NCBI GenBank assembly: GCA_947490345.1 | Contig: CANLGL010000020.1 | Coordinates: 18,360-82,359 of the forward strand | DNA: 64,000 bases | DNA from: Deltaproteobacteria bacterium | GTDB lineage: Bacteria; Myxococcota_A; UBA796; SXON01 | Reading direction: 5' to 3' | Shown here: positions 34,565 to 46,397 of the stretch, in pieces | Layout: every line of letters begins with the position of its first letter | Numbering within the stretch: the stretch's first letter is position 1 | Notes under the pieces: generated by a model | Seen by the model: the letters and a program-made list of their open reading frames with translations, nothing else | What the model was told of the DNA's origin: nothing | Databases searched by the model: none | Made by a program: the position numbers and the translations under genes

Positions 34565-35017
34565 ATGAACCTCTCCACCGCACTCGGCTCGCACCCAGCG
34601 TTCAACCATCTGGCAGCCGACGACTTCGATGCGCTGGCCTACGCCTTCGTGCCGCGGACCCTCCGCGCGGGTGAGGTGCTGTTCGAAGAGGGCGCCGCCG
34701 CCACGGAAGTGGCAATCGTACTTTCCGGCGAGTTGGACATGGAGCGAGAGCGCGGAGCGCGCACCGTGACCTTCGGACGGACCGGTCCCGGGTCGCTGCT
34801 CGGGTTGGTCGCGATCCTCGGTGGCCGCCGCTCGGCCACCTGTCGCGCGGTCGGGCGGGTGGAAGTGGCGGCGGCTCCCGCGGCAGCCTTCCACCTCCTG
34901 CTGGGCGGGCACTCGCCATTTTCGCTGGCCGTCCAAGAAGCGCTCGCCTCCCAGCTCGCCGAAGACTTCCGTCGGCTGAGCGACCGCCTGGTGGATGGCC
35001 TCGCGTCCTCGCGATGA
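34565..35017 (+). CDS. Cyclic nucleotide-binding domain-like protein
   Basis: LRAGEVLFEEGAAATEVAIVLSGELDME...GPGSLLGLVAILGGRRSATCRAV. Confidence 0.8.
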   Translation: MNLSTALGSHPAFNHLAADDFDALAYAFVPRTLRAGEVLFEEGAAATEVAIVLSGELDMERERGARTVTFGRTGPGSLLGLVAILGGRRSATCRAVGRVEVAAAPAAAFHLLLGGHSPFSLAVQEALASQLAEDFRRLSDRLVDGLASSR

Positions 35018-35030
35018 CCATGCGGCCAGA

Positions 35031-35756
35031 TCAGGCCAACTGCTCCCCGAAGACGCGTTGATACAGCTCACGATACGTCTCGCTGAGGTCGCCGAGGTCG
35101 CGACGGAAGACGTCCTTGTCGAGCTTGCGCCCGGTGCCCCGCTCCCACAGGCGGCTACCGTCGGGAGTGATCTCGTCGGCGAGCACCACCCGCCCACCCA
35201 ACCGGCCGAACTCCAGCTTGAAATCAACCAGGTCGACGCCGAGGCCACCCCAGAACTCCAAGAGCATGTCGTTGACGGCTATCGAATACTCACGCATCGC
35301 GACAAGTTCCCAGCCGTGCGCGTACCCCATGAGCACCGCGCCCTCCTCGTTGATCTGCGGATCATTGAGCGCGTCGGACTTGTAAAAGTGTTCGACCAGC
35401 GGCCGGGCGAGGCGCTGCCCCTCGGGCTGGCCGAGCCGCTTGGCCAACGAACCCGCCACGACGTTGCGCACGACGACCTCGACTGGGATGATCTCCACTC
35501 GGTGGCAGAGCTGGTCCCGCGGCGCCGTTTGCCGGATGAACGCGGTGGGGATGCCGAGCGCGGCCACCTTCTCCATGAAAAAGGCGCTGATGCGACAGTT
35601 GATCACCCCTTTGTCAGCGACGCTGGCCTTCTTGACTCCGTTGAACGCCGTGGCGTCGTCCTTGTAGTGGATGATGACCTGATCCGAGGCGTCGGTGGCG
35701 TAGACCTGCTTGGCTTTGCCTTCGTAGAGGAGGCGTTCGGCGGGGTGCGTGCTCAT
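35031..35756 (-). CDS. purC: Phosphoribosylaminoimidazole-succinocarboxamide synthase
   Basis: LLYEGKAKQVYATDASDQVIIHYKDDATAFNG; VEVVVRNVVAGSL; LVDFKLEFG; DEITPDGSRLW. Confidence 0.95.
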   Translation of the reverse strand: MSTHPAERLLYEGKAKQVYATDASDQVIIHYKDDATAFNGVKKASVADKGVINCRISAFFMEKVAALGIPTAFIRQTAPRDQLCHRVEIIPVEVVVRNVVAGSLAKRLGQPEGQRLARPLVEHFYKSDALNDPQINEEGAVLMGYAHGWELVAMREYSIAVNDMLLEFWGGLGVDLVDFKLEFGRLGGRVVLADEITPDGSRLWERGTGRKLDKDVFRRDLGDLSETYRELYQRVFGEQLA

Positions 35757-35802
35757 GCGCGCGGGTATCGTCGGGCTGGGCGATGGGCTACGCTGCCAAT
35801 CG

Positions 35803-37632
35803 ATGTTCCCTCTGCTCCTGGCCTGTTTGTCCGCGACCGAAGCGCCCCCTCCCGAGGGCGGTGCGACGCCGGCGCTCACTGGGGACGGATTCTGGGATCG
35901 CCCCTTCCCATCGGACGATCGCCTCGTCGACGGCCGCCCCTCGCTCGAAGGATTCCCGGGCGGCAACACGGTGCCCATCTTTGAGACCTACCTTGCGGTG
36001 GCGCCCACGCTCGACGGGTGGGGCACCAACAGTCCCATCTACGTGCGCTTCACCGAACCGCCCGACGCGGATTTGGTGCCGTCGCCGGCCGAGAGCATCG
36101 AGTCCGACTCGCCGATCCTGCTCCTCGACGTGGACCCTTCAAGTCCCCGCCGCGGCGAGGCGATCCCCATCGTCACCGAGTTCTATGACGACGCCGACGC
36201 CTACACGGCCGACAACCTCCTCGCCGTCGCGCCGCTCCTGGGATTTCCGCTGCGTCCGCACACGCGGTACGCGCTGATCATTCGGCCGCCCTATGCCGCG
36301 ATCGGCCAGATGCCATCGGGCTGGGAGGAGGAGGAGGGTTGGGCTGACGTGGTCGGGACACTCACGACGATGGGCATCCCGACAAGCCACGTGGCCGCGG
36401 CCACGGTTTTCACCACTCAGGACCCCGTCCGCGAGCTGGCCAGCATCGCGTGGTCCATCCAGTCCAACCGGATCGGGCGGCCGCGGTGGGAGCCCACCGT
36501 CACCCTGCGCGAGGACAGCGGCGGCCACCTGCTCTTTGAGGGCTACGTCACGGTCCCCGTCTGGCAAGAAGGCGAGCGCCCCTATCGTGATGTGGGCGGC
36601 GGCTTTGTGCTCGACGCGTTCGGGCGCCCCGAGGTCCAGGGCTGGGAAAGGGTGCGTTTTGCGCTCACCGTACCCGACTCGGGAATGCCCGAAGCAGGCT
36701 TCCCGTTGGTGGTGTACAGCCACGGCACTGGCGGCGATCATTTGAGTTTTGCGACGGGCTCCGCCGCCGAAGGGCCGGCCATGGCGTACCGAGGCGTCGC
36801 GATGTTCGGCATCTCGCAGCCCCTCCACGGCGACCGCGCCACACCCGACACAAGCCCAGAGTTCGATACCTTCAACTATGGCAATCCTGCGTCTGGGCGA
36901 ACGAGCTTCCGCCAAGGCGCCGCGGACCAGCTGTGGCTGGCGAGTCGACTCGCCGAAGCCGGCGTGGGCTTTGAGTTCGAGGGCCAGCGCATCGAGATCG
37001 ACCACGCCCGCCTCTGTTTCTTCGGGCACAGTCAGGGCGCGATGGTGGGCGCGCTGGGGGCCAGCTGGCTCGGCAACGACGTCGTCGCCGTCGGCCTTTC
37101 CGCAGCAGGCGGTGGCACCGCGGCCAGCGCGCTCGCCAAGATCGACCCGATTGCCATCGAGCCGCTGCTCGCCGCGATGGTCGGCCTCGAGTCCGGCTCG
37201 CTCACCACCTTGCACCCGGTCATGATGCTGGTGCAAATGCTCAGCGAGGCCACGGACCCCCTCAACTACAGCCCCTACTGGTTCGCGGAGGAGCCGCCCT
37301 GGCGTGCCCACCCGGTGCCCATCCTGATGACGGAGGGCCTGGAGGACACCTTCACGCCTCCGGTCAGCATCGAGGCGCTGGCGACCTCGGGGCGCATTCC
37401 GATCGTGGGCACGATGCGCGCGGAGCCGCCCGGCTTCGATCTCCGCGACCTGGGTGCGGAGTCCCTGCCAACGGAGGCCAACGTGACCGGGTGGGACGAC
37501 AGCTCCCTGACCGCGGGGATGGCGCAGTTCGCGGGCCAGGGACACTTCGCCATCTACGACGACCGCGACGCCAAGGACCTGTACAAAGACTTCTTGGAGA
37601 GCGCTGCCGCCGGTGCGCCGGAGCTCCGGTGA
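35803..37632 (+). CDS. Alpha/beta hydrolase (lipase-like) lipoprotein
   Basis: MFPLLLACLS lipobox; GFPLVVYSHGTGGDH; LCFFGHSQGAMVGALGA; LMTEGLEDTFTPP. Confidence 0.8.
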   Translation: MFPLLLACLSATEAPPPEGGATPALTGDGFWDRPFPSDDRLVDGRPSLEGFPGGNTVPIFETYLAVAPTLDGWGTNSPIYVRFTEPPDADLVPSPAESIESDSPILLLDVDPSSPRRGEAIPIVTEFYDDADAYTADNLLAVAPLLGFPLRPHTRYALIIRPPYAAIGQMPSGWEEEEGWADVVGTLTTMGIPTSHVAAATVFTTQDPVRELASIAWSIQSNRIGRPRWEPTVTLREDSGGHLLFEGYVTVPVWQEGERPYRDVGGGFVLDAFGRPEVQGWERVRFALTVPDSGMPEAGFPLVVYSHGTGGDHLSFATGSAAEGPAMAYRGVAMFGISQPLHGDRATPDTSPEFDTFNYGNPASGRTSFRQGAADQLWLASRLAEAGVGFEFEGQRIEIDHARLCFFGHSQGAMVGALGASWLGNDVVAVGLSAAGGGTAASALAKIDPIAIEPLLAAMVGLESGSLTTLHPVMMLVQMLSEATDPLNYSPYWFAEEPPWRAHPVPILMTEGLEDTFTPPVSIEALATSGRIPIVGTMRAEPPGFDLRDLGAESLPTEANVTGWDDSSLTAGMAQFAGQGHFAIYDDRDAKDLYKDFLESAAAGAPELR

Positions 37633-38156
37633 ACGTGCTCCTCGGCGTCAGCGGCGGCATCGCGGCCTACCGGGCGTGCGAGTTGGTGTCGCTCGCGGTC
37701 AAGCGTGGCCACACGGTGCGAGTGATCATGACCAGCAGCGCCCAACGGTTCGTGGGCACCACCAGCTTTGAGGCGCTCTCGGGGCAGCCCGTGATGATCG
37801 ACACCTTCGCGGACGCGCTCGGGCACATCGAGTGGGCAAAGTGGGCCAGCGTGGCGGCCGTCGCGCCGGCCAGCGCGAACGTCGTCGGGAAGCTGGCGTG
37901 CGGCCTCGCGGACGACGCGCTCGGCACCACGCTCATGGCGCTCCCCCGGGGGCGGCGCATCGTCCTGGCGCCCGCCATGAACACCGAAATGTGGCTGAAC
38001 CCGGTGGTGGAACGCAACCTGCGCTGGCTCGCCGAGCTCGGCCGGTACGACATCGTGGCGCCGACGGAAAAACGACTCGCCTGCGGGGACGTCGGTCCGG
38101 GCGGCCTCGCCGAGCCGGTCGATGTCTTGGCGGCGATCGAGGCGGCGGGGGGGTAG
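37629..38156 (+). CDS. Flavoprotein, phosphopantothenoylcysteine decarboxylase (CoaC domain only)
   Basis: VLLGVSGGIAAYRACELV; VAPASANVVGKLACGLADDALGTT; LAPAMNTEMW; RLACGDVGPGGLAEP. GTG start overlaps previous stop. Confidence 0.85.
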   Translation: MNVLLGVSGGIAAYRACELVSLAVKRGHTVRVIMTSSAQRFVGTTSFEALSGQPVMIDTFADALGHIEWAKWASVAAVAPASANVVGKLACGLADDALGTTLMALPRGRRIVLAPAMNTEMWLNPVVERNLRWLAELGRYDIVAPTEKRLACGDVGPGGLAEPVDVLAAIEAAGG

Positions 38157-38228
38157 CCACCGACTGCTTGCACCCCCCTTGCACATCCTCGCCCGGCGGT
38201 CGTCAATATCGCCGCCTACGCTCAGGGG

Positions 38229-39347
38229 ATGTCCAACTCCCGACGCGTCCTTCTCGTGGTCACCGCGCTGCTCCTGACCGGCGCTGGCCTCGCCGCCGCC
38301 GCAACCCGCCCCGCGCCCGCCGCCGACGCGGTCACGCTCCAAGCCGAGGGCGTCGCCGACTGGCTCGAAGCCGGCGCGCCGACTACAGAATTCACCACCG
38401 GCAGCGCTCTTTTCGACTCCGAGTGGCACTTCGGTACCTGGCAGATGGCGGGGCTCGGCTTCGCGGAGCACGCGGCGACCCATCCCGAGGACCGCGCCCG
38501 AGACCTGGGCAGGATGGACCTGTGCATCGAGCGCCTCTTCGCCGCGGAGGCCCGCGCCTTCGACAAGACTTCGTGGGGCGTCGACCCACTGGATGCCCTC
38601 AACGACCCGCGCGGGCACATGGCCTGGCTCGGGTACACCAATCTCGTGCTGTCAGCGCGGCGGGCACTCGATCCGCACGGGCCCTGGGCCAAGGAGAACG
38701 ACGCGCTCAGCGCCGCCCTGACCCGCCGCTTCGACGCCCAGTTGGCGCCCGAAACCTACCCCGGTGAGCGTTACCCCGTGGACATGGCGGCGGGGGCCGC
38801 CTCGTTGATGCTGCGCGCACGCGCCCTCGGCGAGCCCCTTCCTGCCTTACTCACCGCATGGACAAGCGCGCTGCGTTCACGATGGATCGTCGACGGGGTG
38901 CTGGTGCAGTCGGTCGCTCAGGACGGCTCGGCCACCGACAAACCCCGCGGCAGCGGCAGCTTCCTGGCAGCGTGGTTCTTGTCCTGGGGCGACCCGGCGC
39001 TCGGCGCGGAGCTGTACCGCGGGGCGAGCGCCCGATTGTTCACCACGTTGGGACCGCTGGGGGCCATGCGGGAGTACCCGCCCGGTGTTGACGGCGGCGG
39101 CGACATCGACTCGGGTCCGATCGTCGCCGGCATGGGCGTGAGCGCCACCGGCTTCGCGATCGGCGCCGCGTTGGCCAGCGGCGACGAGGCCACCGCAAAA
39201 ACGCTCACCGCGACCGCCACCTTGGTCGGCCGGCCGGTGGACGAACGCGGCGCGCGCCACTGGGCGACGGGCGCAGCGCTGGGTGGGGCCCCGTTGGCGG
39301 ACGCGATCCTCTTTGCGATGATGGCGACCCCAAACCGTTCGCCATGA
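38229..39347 (+). CDS. Hypothetical secreted protein, helical
   Basis: N-terminal signal-anchor; no recognised motif. Confidence 0.65.
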   Translation: MSNSRRVLLVVTALLLTGAGLAAAATRPAPAADAVTLQAEGVADWLEAGAPTTEFTTGSALFDSEWHFGTWQMAGLGFAEHAATHPEDRARDLGRMDLCIERLFAAEARAFDKTSWGVDPLDALNDPRGHMAWLGYTNLVLSARRALDPHGPWAKENDALSAALTRRFDAQLAPETYPGERYPVDMAAGAASLMLRARALGEPLPALLTAWTSALRSRWIVDGVLVQSVAQDGSATDKPRGSGSFLAAWFLSWGDPALGAELYRGASARLFTTLGPLGAMREYPPGVDGGGDIDSGPIVAGMGVSATGFAIGAALASGDEATAKTLTATATLVGRPVDERGARHWATGAALGGAPLADAILFAMMATPNRSP

Positions 39348-39356
39348 GCGCGAAGC

Positions 39357-39911
39357 CTACTTCCACTTCAACATGTTCAGGTCCTGCCACAGGCTCGCCT
39401 CCTCCGCGTCGGCCTCCGCAACAAAACTGACCCGAACGTAGTCGCGCTTGTCCATGGTCGCGACGGTGCGTTCGGGAATCCCCAGGGCCGCCAGCGCGTC
39501 TCGGAAAAGAGGGTCGTCCGGGGATGCGTACAAGAGGCCCAACTCGTCGAGGATGACGGTCTCGCCGAGCTCGCCGCGCAGCCAGAGCTGATGCCGGCCG
39601 TCACTCCACAAGAGTGTCGGTCGCGCTTCCATCGCGGCGCGGACCCTCTCCTTGGCGAGGCCCATCGCGACGCGCCCTTGGGGCGCCGGGAGCTGTCCGC
39701 TGGCTCGGTCGGTGAGCTGGACGTACCGCAGCCCCAACGGCCCCGCGAGCGTCTCCAAGAGGGCCAGGTGTGTCGCCCCAAGCTCGGCAGGGGGGACGCT
39801 GATGACCAACCGGGTGTGCCCATCTGGAAAGGTCTCGAGCCGCCAGGCTTTGGGCGGTACGAACCCGTCGGGCTCCCCCGCCGCGGTTACCGATTGGGCC
39901 TTTTCAATCAT
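39357..39911 (-). CDS. Hypothetical protein
   Basis: Codon-biased open frame between oppositely oriented genes. Confidence 0.6.
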   Translation of the reverse strand: MIEKAQSVTAAGEPDGFVPPKAWRLETFPDGHTRLVISVPPAELGATHLALLETLAGPLGLRYVQLTDRASGQLPAPQGRVAMGLAKERVRAAMEARPTLLWSDGRHQLWLRGELGETVILDELGLLYASPDDPLFRDALAALGIPERTVATMDKRDYVRVSFVAEADAEEASLWQDLNMLKWK

Positions 39912-39974
39912 CGGCGCGAGCTAACGAGCAACGCTCTACTTGACGAACGCGCGGCACGGCGGCACCTTCGCCGC

Positions 39975-41114
39975 GTGTTCCCCTCCCGCTACCGCATCCG
40001 CGACATCCCCATCGAGCCCAACCTGGTCCTGGCACCGATGGAAGGCGTCACCGACCTGATGTTTCGGCGGCTGGTCCGGAGCATCGGCGGCGTGGGAATG
40101 ACCACGACCGAGTTCATCGCCGGTGAGGCGCTGCGCCGCGGGGTGGCGCGCGCGGAGATGATGGCGCGGTTCGACCCGGATGAGCACCCGGTCGCCATCC
40201 AGATCTACGGCGCCAAACCAGAGTCCATGGCCGAGGCGGCGCGCGCGATCCAGGACGCGGGGGCCGACATCGTCGACCTGAACTACGGCTGCCCGAGCAA
40301 GAAGGTCTGCGCGCATAGCGGCGGGAGTTCGCTGCTCCGCGAACCCGTTCTCGCCAGGCAGATCGTGCGAGCCGTTCGCTCTGCTGTCACGATTCCACTC
40401 ACGTTGAAGATGCGCTGCGGTTTTGACGGGAGTCAGCGCAACGCGCCCGAAGTGGCGCGAATGTGTGAGGAAGAGGGTGTGGAAAGCCTCGTCCTCCACT
40501 GGCGCACGCGCGCCGACCTGTACGGGGGCACCCGTGCCGTCGACAAGATCGCCGAGACCAAGTCCCGGGTCCGCATCCCCGTCATCGGCAACGGGGACAT
40601 CGTCGATGTGGCCTCAGCGGAAGCGATGTTCCGAGAAACGGGCGTGGACGGCCTGATGATCGGGCGCGGGGCGATCAAGAACCCCTGGATCTTCAAACAG
40701 CTGCACGCCCACTTCGCCGGGCTACCCGAGGTCGTGGTCGACGCCGCCGAAAAATACCGTGTGCTTCTCTTGTATTTCGAGAGCCTCCGCGGGGAATTCC
40801 GCAACGACCACGGCGTGCTCGGGCGGATGAAGAAGATTGCCAACTACTTCACCCACGGTCTGCCCTACGGCAGCGACCTGCGCCTCGCGTTCCTACGCAG
40901 CCAGACCATCGATGCGGCCATCGGCCACACCAATCGCTACTTCGCGTGGCTGGGCGAGGAAGAAGCGCGCCGCGGTCGGCCGTTCTCCCTGCAGAGCCAC
41001 CTGCCCGGGAGGCTGCCGCCGGGCGCCGATCAGACCGCGGCCTGGGCGGCGGAGCGGCAGGCCTTGCACCTCGGGTCGCCGCTGGGACCGAGTCCTTTCG
41101 GAGATTCGCGATAG
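39975..41114 (+). CDS. tRNA-dihydrouridine synthase
   Basis: LAPMEGVTDLMFRRL; DLNYGCPSKKVCAHSGGSSLL; LKMRCGFDGS; GNGDIVD; GLMIGRGAIKNPWIF. GTG start at 39975 is a best guess. Confidence 0.93.
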   Translation: MFPSRYRIRDIPIEPNLVLAPMEGVTDLMFRRLVRSIGGVGMTTTEFIAGEALRRGVARAEMMARFDPDEHPVAIQIYGAKPESMAEAARAIQDAGADIVDLNYGCPSKKVCAHSGGSSLLREPVLARQIVRAVRSAVTIPLTLKMRCGFDGSQRNAPEVARMCEEEGVESLVLHWRTRADLYGGTRAVDKIAETKSRVRIPVIGNGDIVDVASAEAMFRETGVDGLMIGRGAIKNPWIFKQLHAHFAGLPEVVVDAAEKYRVLLLYFESLRGEFRNDHGVLGRMKKIANYFTHGLPYGSDLRLAFLRSQTIDAAIGHTNRYFAWLGEEEARRGRPFSLQSHLPGRLPPGADQTAAWAAERQALHLGSPLGPSPFGDSR

Positions 41115-41122
41115 ATCGTCCG

Positions 41123-42241
41123 ATGCCCATCGAGGTCCGCCCGATCCAGCTTCCTGCCGATGCGGGCGCGTTCATCGAGGTCTGGTTCCAGCTGTACGGT
41201 GGCCATCCCCCGTGGGTGCCGCCGCTGCGTTTCGAACGGAAGGAGTTCCTGGACCCGAGGCGGAATCCCTACTTTGATGTCGCGAGCATTCAGTGCTTCA
41301 TCGCGTGGCGAGACGGCAAGGCCGTGGGCACAATTTCCGCGCAGATCGACCAGGACTACCAGGCCCAGGAGCCCGGCACCGGCTTCTTCGGCTTCTTCGA
41401 GTTCCCCGACAACGCCGAGGTCTCCAAGGCGCTCTTCGACGCGGCCATGACCTGGCTGCGCCTGCGGGGGATGACGCGCGCGCACGGGCCGTTCAGCTTC
41501 AACTCCAACCACGAATGCACGCTTCTGGTCGACGGCTTTGACAGCGATCCGCTGGTGATGATGGCATACAACCCGAAGTACTACCTGGATCACTACGCGG
41601 CGCTCGGCCTGGCCAAGGTCAAGGACATGTACGCGTACTGGTTGGCGAACGACGGTCCCATCCCCGATCGGGTGGGTGCCATCGCCGACCGGTTCGAGCA
41701 AAAGCACCCCGAAGTCACCATCCGTTCGGTCAACCTGAAAAACTACGAAGCCGACGTCGAGTTGTGCCGGGTGATCTACAACGACGCGTGGGCCCAGAAC
41801 TGGGGCTTTGTCCGCCTTGGCGATGCGGAGTTCGCGAAGGTCGCCAAAGGCCTCAAGCCGATGGTCGATCCGCGCTACTGTTACTTCGCGTTCGTCAATG
41901 GCGAGATCGCGGGCTTCTCCCTTACGCTTCCCGACTTCAACCAGGTCGTCAAACCCATGAGGGGGGGCATCTTCCCCTTCGGCTGGTACCACTGGCTCAC
42001 CAAGCCGGCGAAGGTCGACAAGATTCGTGTTTTTACACTGGGAATCCGGAAGAAATACCAACACCTGCCGCTCGGCGCGCCGCTCTACAAGCGCACGTGG
42101 GAAGCCGGCGTGAAAGCGGGGGTCAAGGGTGCCGAAGCCAGCTGGGTGCTCGAGGACAACCACCGCATGCGCTCCGCCATCGAAAAGATGGGCGGCAAGA
42201 TCTACAAGACCTACCGCATCTTCGGCGTCGAGCTGGGCTGA
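41123..42241 (+). CDS. GNAT-like acetyltransferase family protein
   Basis: HPPWVPPLRFERKEFLDPRRNPYF; NSNHECTLLVDGFD; PKYYLDHYAALGL, a pattern of long GNAT-fold proteins. Confidence 0.75.
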   Translation: MPIEVRPIQLPADAGAFIEVWFQLYGGHPPWVPPLRFERKEFLDPRRNPYFDVASIQCFIAWRDGKAVGTISAQIDQDYQAQEPGTGFFGFFEFPDNAEVSKALFDAAMTWLRLRGMTRAHGPFSFNSNHECTLLVDGFDSDPLVMMAYNPKYYLDHYAALGLAKVKDMYAYWLANDGPIPDRVGAIADRFEQKHPEVTIRSVNLKNYEADVELCRVIYNDAWAQNWGFVRLGDAEFAKVAKGLKPMVDPRYCYFAFVNGEIAGFSLTLPDFNQVVKPMRGGIFPFGWYHWLTKPAKVDKIRVFTLGIRKKYQHLPLGAPLYKRTWEAGVKAGVKGAEASWVLEDNHRMRSAIEKMGGKIYKTYRIFGVELG

Positions 42242-42864
42242 GCCCCCTCCCACACCAGCCCTGGCACCGCCACAAGCGCCTCGTCCAGGCTCATGAACCG
42301 CGGCAGCCACGCCGCCTCGTGAGCGGGTTCTTTGGCTGGGCTGAGGTTCTGGAAGGTCACCTGGAGCTTCGAGCGTTTTCCCGGAAGTACCAGCCCCTGC
42401 CGGGTGGGCGTGTCGGGCAGGGTCCAGACGCGGGCGGCGGCAGGTGCACGGTCGACGGTAATCTGTGTACTTTGGTCTTCGAACCATACGAAGGCGGCCA
42501 TGGGCCGTCGGCGGTCGGCGGTGACCACGCCGCGCGCGGGCGCCTCGTACAAGAGCAGGAAGGTCTGGTTGGCGAAGACCTTGTCCCTGAGCGGAAAGAC
42601 CCAACGCATCAGCAGATCGACCTCGCCCTCGCGCAGCGCCAATCCCCCCGCAACGTCGATGGCGCCGGCCTCGCGGAGGGTAGCCTCCTGCTGACGTACC
42701 TCCTGAACCAGGGCGTCGCGACAGCTTGGCGTGTCCGTGCAGACGACCGAGCCCCGCCAGATATTATACAGTCGCGACTCACCAGCGACCCGATCCGCGG
42801 GAACGTCGACGGTCGCCGTGACCACCAACTTGTCGTAGCACGCCAACAGAAGCGCGAGGATCAT
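42211..42864 (-). CDS. Hypothetical lipoprotein
   Basis: [12 protein letters not shown] lipobox; convergent overlap with the preceding gene. Confidence 0.65.
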   Translation of the reverse strand: MILALLLACYDKLVVTATVDVPADRVAGESRLYNIWRGSVVCTDTPSCRDALVQEVRQQEATLREAGAIDVAGGLALREGEVDLLMRWVFPLRDKVFANQTFLLLYEAPARGVVTADRRRPMAAFVWFEDQSTQITVDRAPAAARVWTLPDTPTRQGLVLPGKRSKLQVTFQNLSPAKEPAHEAAWLPRFMSLDEALVAVPGLVWEGAQPSSTPKMR

Positions 42865-43469
42865 GGCTGACTCTGTGCGAGTGCATCGGCATAGTCGAGC
42901 TGGGCTGCACGGATCACGTCCAATGCACGGTCGCGACCATATTCGTGCTCGATGCGCACGGGGTTGCCACCCGGCTCCAGCTTGTAGGTCTCGAAATAAT
43001 GGCGCAGGCGTGCCACCAAAGCCCGCGGCAAGCTGGTCAACTCCCGGACCTCACCCCAGACCGAATCCCCGTCGAGGACCGCGACGATCTTGTCGTCGGC
43101 CTCGCCCTTGTCGACCATGAGCAGACCCCCCACCACCCGCGCTCGCAGGATGATGTCGGCCCGGTCGATGACCCGCTCGGAGAGCACGCAGATGTCGAGC
43201 GGGTCGCCGTCGCCGCGGGGCGTTCCGGCCAAGGCCGCGATGGACGCTCCGCAGTAGGTGCGCGGGACAAAGCCGTAGAGCATCGGGGGCAGCGCGTTCA
43301 TCCGCTGCGGGCGGTCGACCTTGAGGAAGCCGCTGACCTTGTCGACCTCGTATTTCACAGTGCTGTAGGGGGTAATCTCGATGTACGCGGTGACGATGGA
43401 CGGGGCCTCGGCGCCTATGTCGAGTCCGTGCCAGGGATGCGGACGTGAGGCCGCGAAGGGGGGGAGCAT
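42861..43469 (-). CDS. ppa: Inorganic pyrophosphatase
   Basis: [43 protein letters not shown]. Confidence 0.93.
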   Translation of the reverse strand: MLPPFAASRPHPWHGLDIGAEAPSIVTAYIEITPYSTVKYEVDKVSGFLKVDRPQRMNALPPMLYGFVPRTYCGASIAALAGTPRGDGDPLDICVLSERVIDRADIILRARVVGGLLMVDKGEADDKIVAVLDGDSVWGEVRELTSLPRALVARLRHYFETYKLEPGGNPVRIEHEYGRDRALDVIRAAQLDYADALAQSQP

Positions 43470-43493
43470 CCCTTCCGATAACGCAGCCGGACG

Positions 43494-45332
<1,839 letters not shown>

Positions 45333-45356
45333 CCTGCCTCCGGTGAGCGCCCGACT

Positions 45357-45902
45357 CTATGCCAGCGGCCGCACGAAGGCGATGCCAAGCACGCCGCGTG
45401 CCGGGTCCTGACCCGGCTCGAACCGGACCCGCGACGCGGCAGCAAGGCGGGCCGCCATCCGCACGCGGGCGCCGCGCTTGCCGAAGGGGTCCCCGGCTTC
45501 CCAGCGTCGAATCACCGCGACGTTCCAGTCCACGCCGAGCTCAGCGGCGTCGAGGTCGGAGATCAACAACTCCACCGTTGTTTCGGACTGAACGAGTTCG
45601 AGCACCCCGTAGGGGAGATCACCCAACGCCTCCTGCAAAAGCCGCAGCCCCGCGGTCATCGCCCGGGCTGACGGCACCGCAAAGAAATCCGCAAGGTCCT
45701 CGTCCCGGTCAGCCACCGGCCGCGCTGGGAGAACCGACAGCATCTGGTTGAGACGCACGACGCCCTGGCGTACCTGGGAACGCACGTGCACCCCATCAAG
45801 TTCTGCGAAGCCGTCGATCGCGGTGAGCGGGCCGCGAACGTCGTGGCAGACCGCGGAAACCAGCAGCTCGCGGTCCAGGAACGTCGCGAGCAACGGCTCC
45901 AT
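45357..45902 (-). CDS. Histidine-kinase-like protein with H-box and degenerate ATPase region
   Basis: SAVCHDVRGPLTAIDGFAEL resembles the HisKA H-box; no N/G1/G2 ATP-binding boxes seen. Confidence 0.6.
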   Translation of the reverse strand: MEPLLATFLDRELLVSAVCHDVRGPLTAIDGFAELDGVHVRSQVRQGVVRLNQMLSVLPARPVADRDEDLADFFAVPSARAMTAGLRLLQEALGDLPYGVLELVQSETTVELLISDLDAAELGVDWNVAVIRRWEAGDPFGKRGARVRMAARLAAASRVRFEPGQDPARGVLGIAFVRPLA

Positions 45903-46384
45903 CAGCGCGGCGGGAGCGCTGCCTTGAGCGCGCTGAGCACCCCTGGCGCTAACCACGCGGAAGCGTCACCCCCGGCCGCCACGATCTCCCTCATCAGCGA
46001 GCTGGAAACGCACGCCAGGGTCGGGTCGGTCAGCACAAAGACCGTCTCGATCGTCGGCGCCATCACCCGGTTGGCCTGTGCCAGAGGCGCCTCGAAGGCG
46101 AGATCGGCGCCATCGCGGAGGCCGCGGAGGATCGCGGCAGCGCCAAGCGTCGTCGCGAAGTCAACCGTGAGCCCCTCATAGCTCTCCACCCTCACCGCAC
46201 CGAGCCCAGAACAGGCGTCCCGGACCAGCGCGAGTCTGAGCTCCAAGCCCAGAACACGCGACTTCTTCGGATTGTGGCCAATGCCCACCACCACCTGGTC
46301 GAAGAGGGCCAGGCCGCGGCGAATCACGTCCACATGACCAAGCGTGATCGGGTCGAAGCTGCCAGCGAAGAGGGCGATCCTCAT
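45902..46384 (-). CDS. coaD: Pantetheine-phosphate adenylyltransferase
   Basis: MRIALFAGSFDPITLGHVDVIRRGL; ILRGLRDGADLAFE; VSSSLMREIVAAGGD. Confidence 0.95.
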   Translation of the reverse strand: MRIALFAGSFDPITLGHVDVIRRGLALFDQVVVGIGHNPKKSRVLGLELRLALVRDACSGLGAVRVESYEGLTVDFATTLGAAAILRGLRDGADLAFEAPLAQANRVMAPTIETVFVLTDPTLACVSSSLMREIVAAGGDASAWLAPGVLSALKAALPPR

Positions 46385-46397
46385 GAACTGGAGCCTA

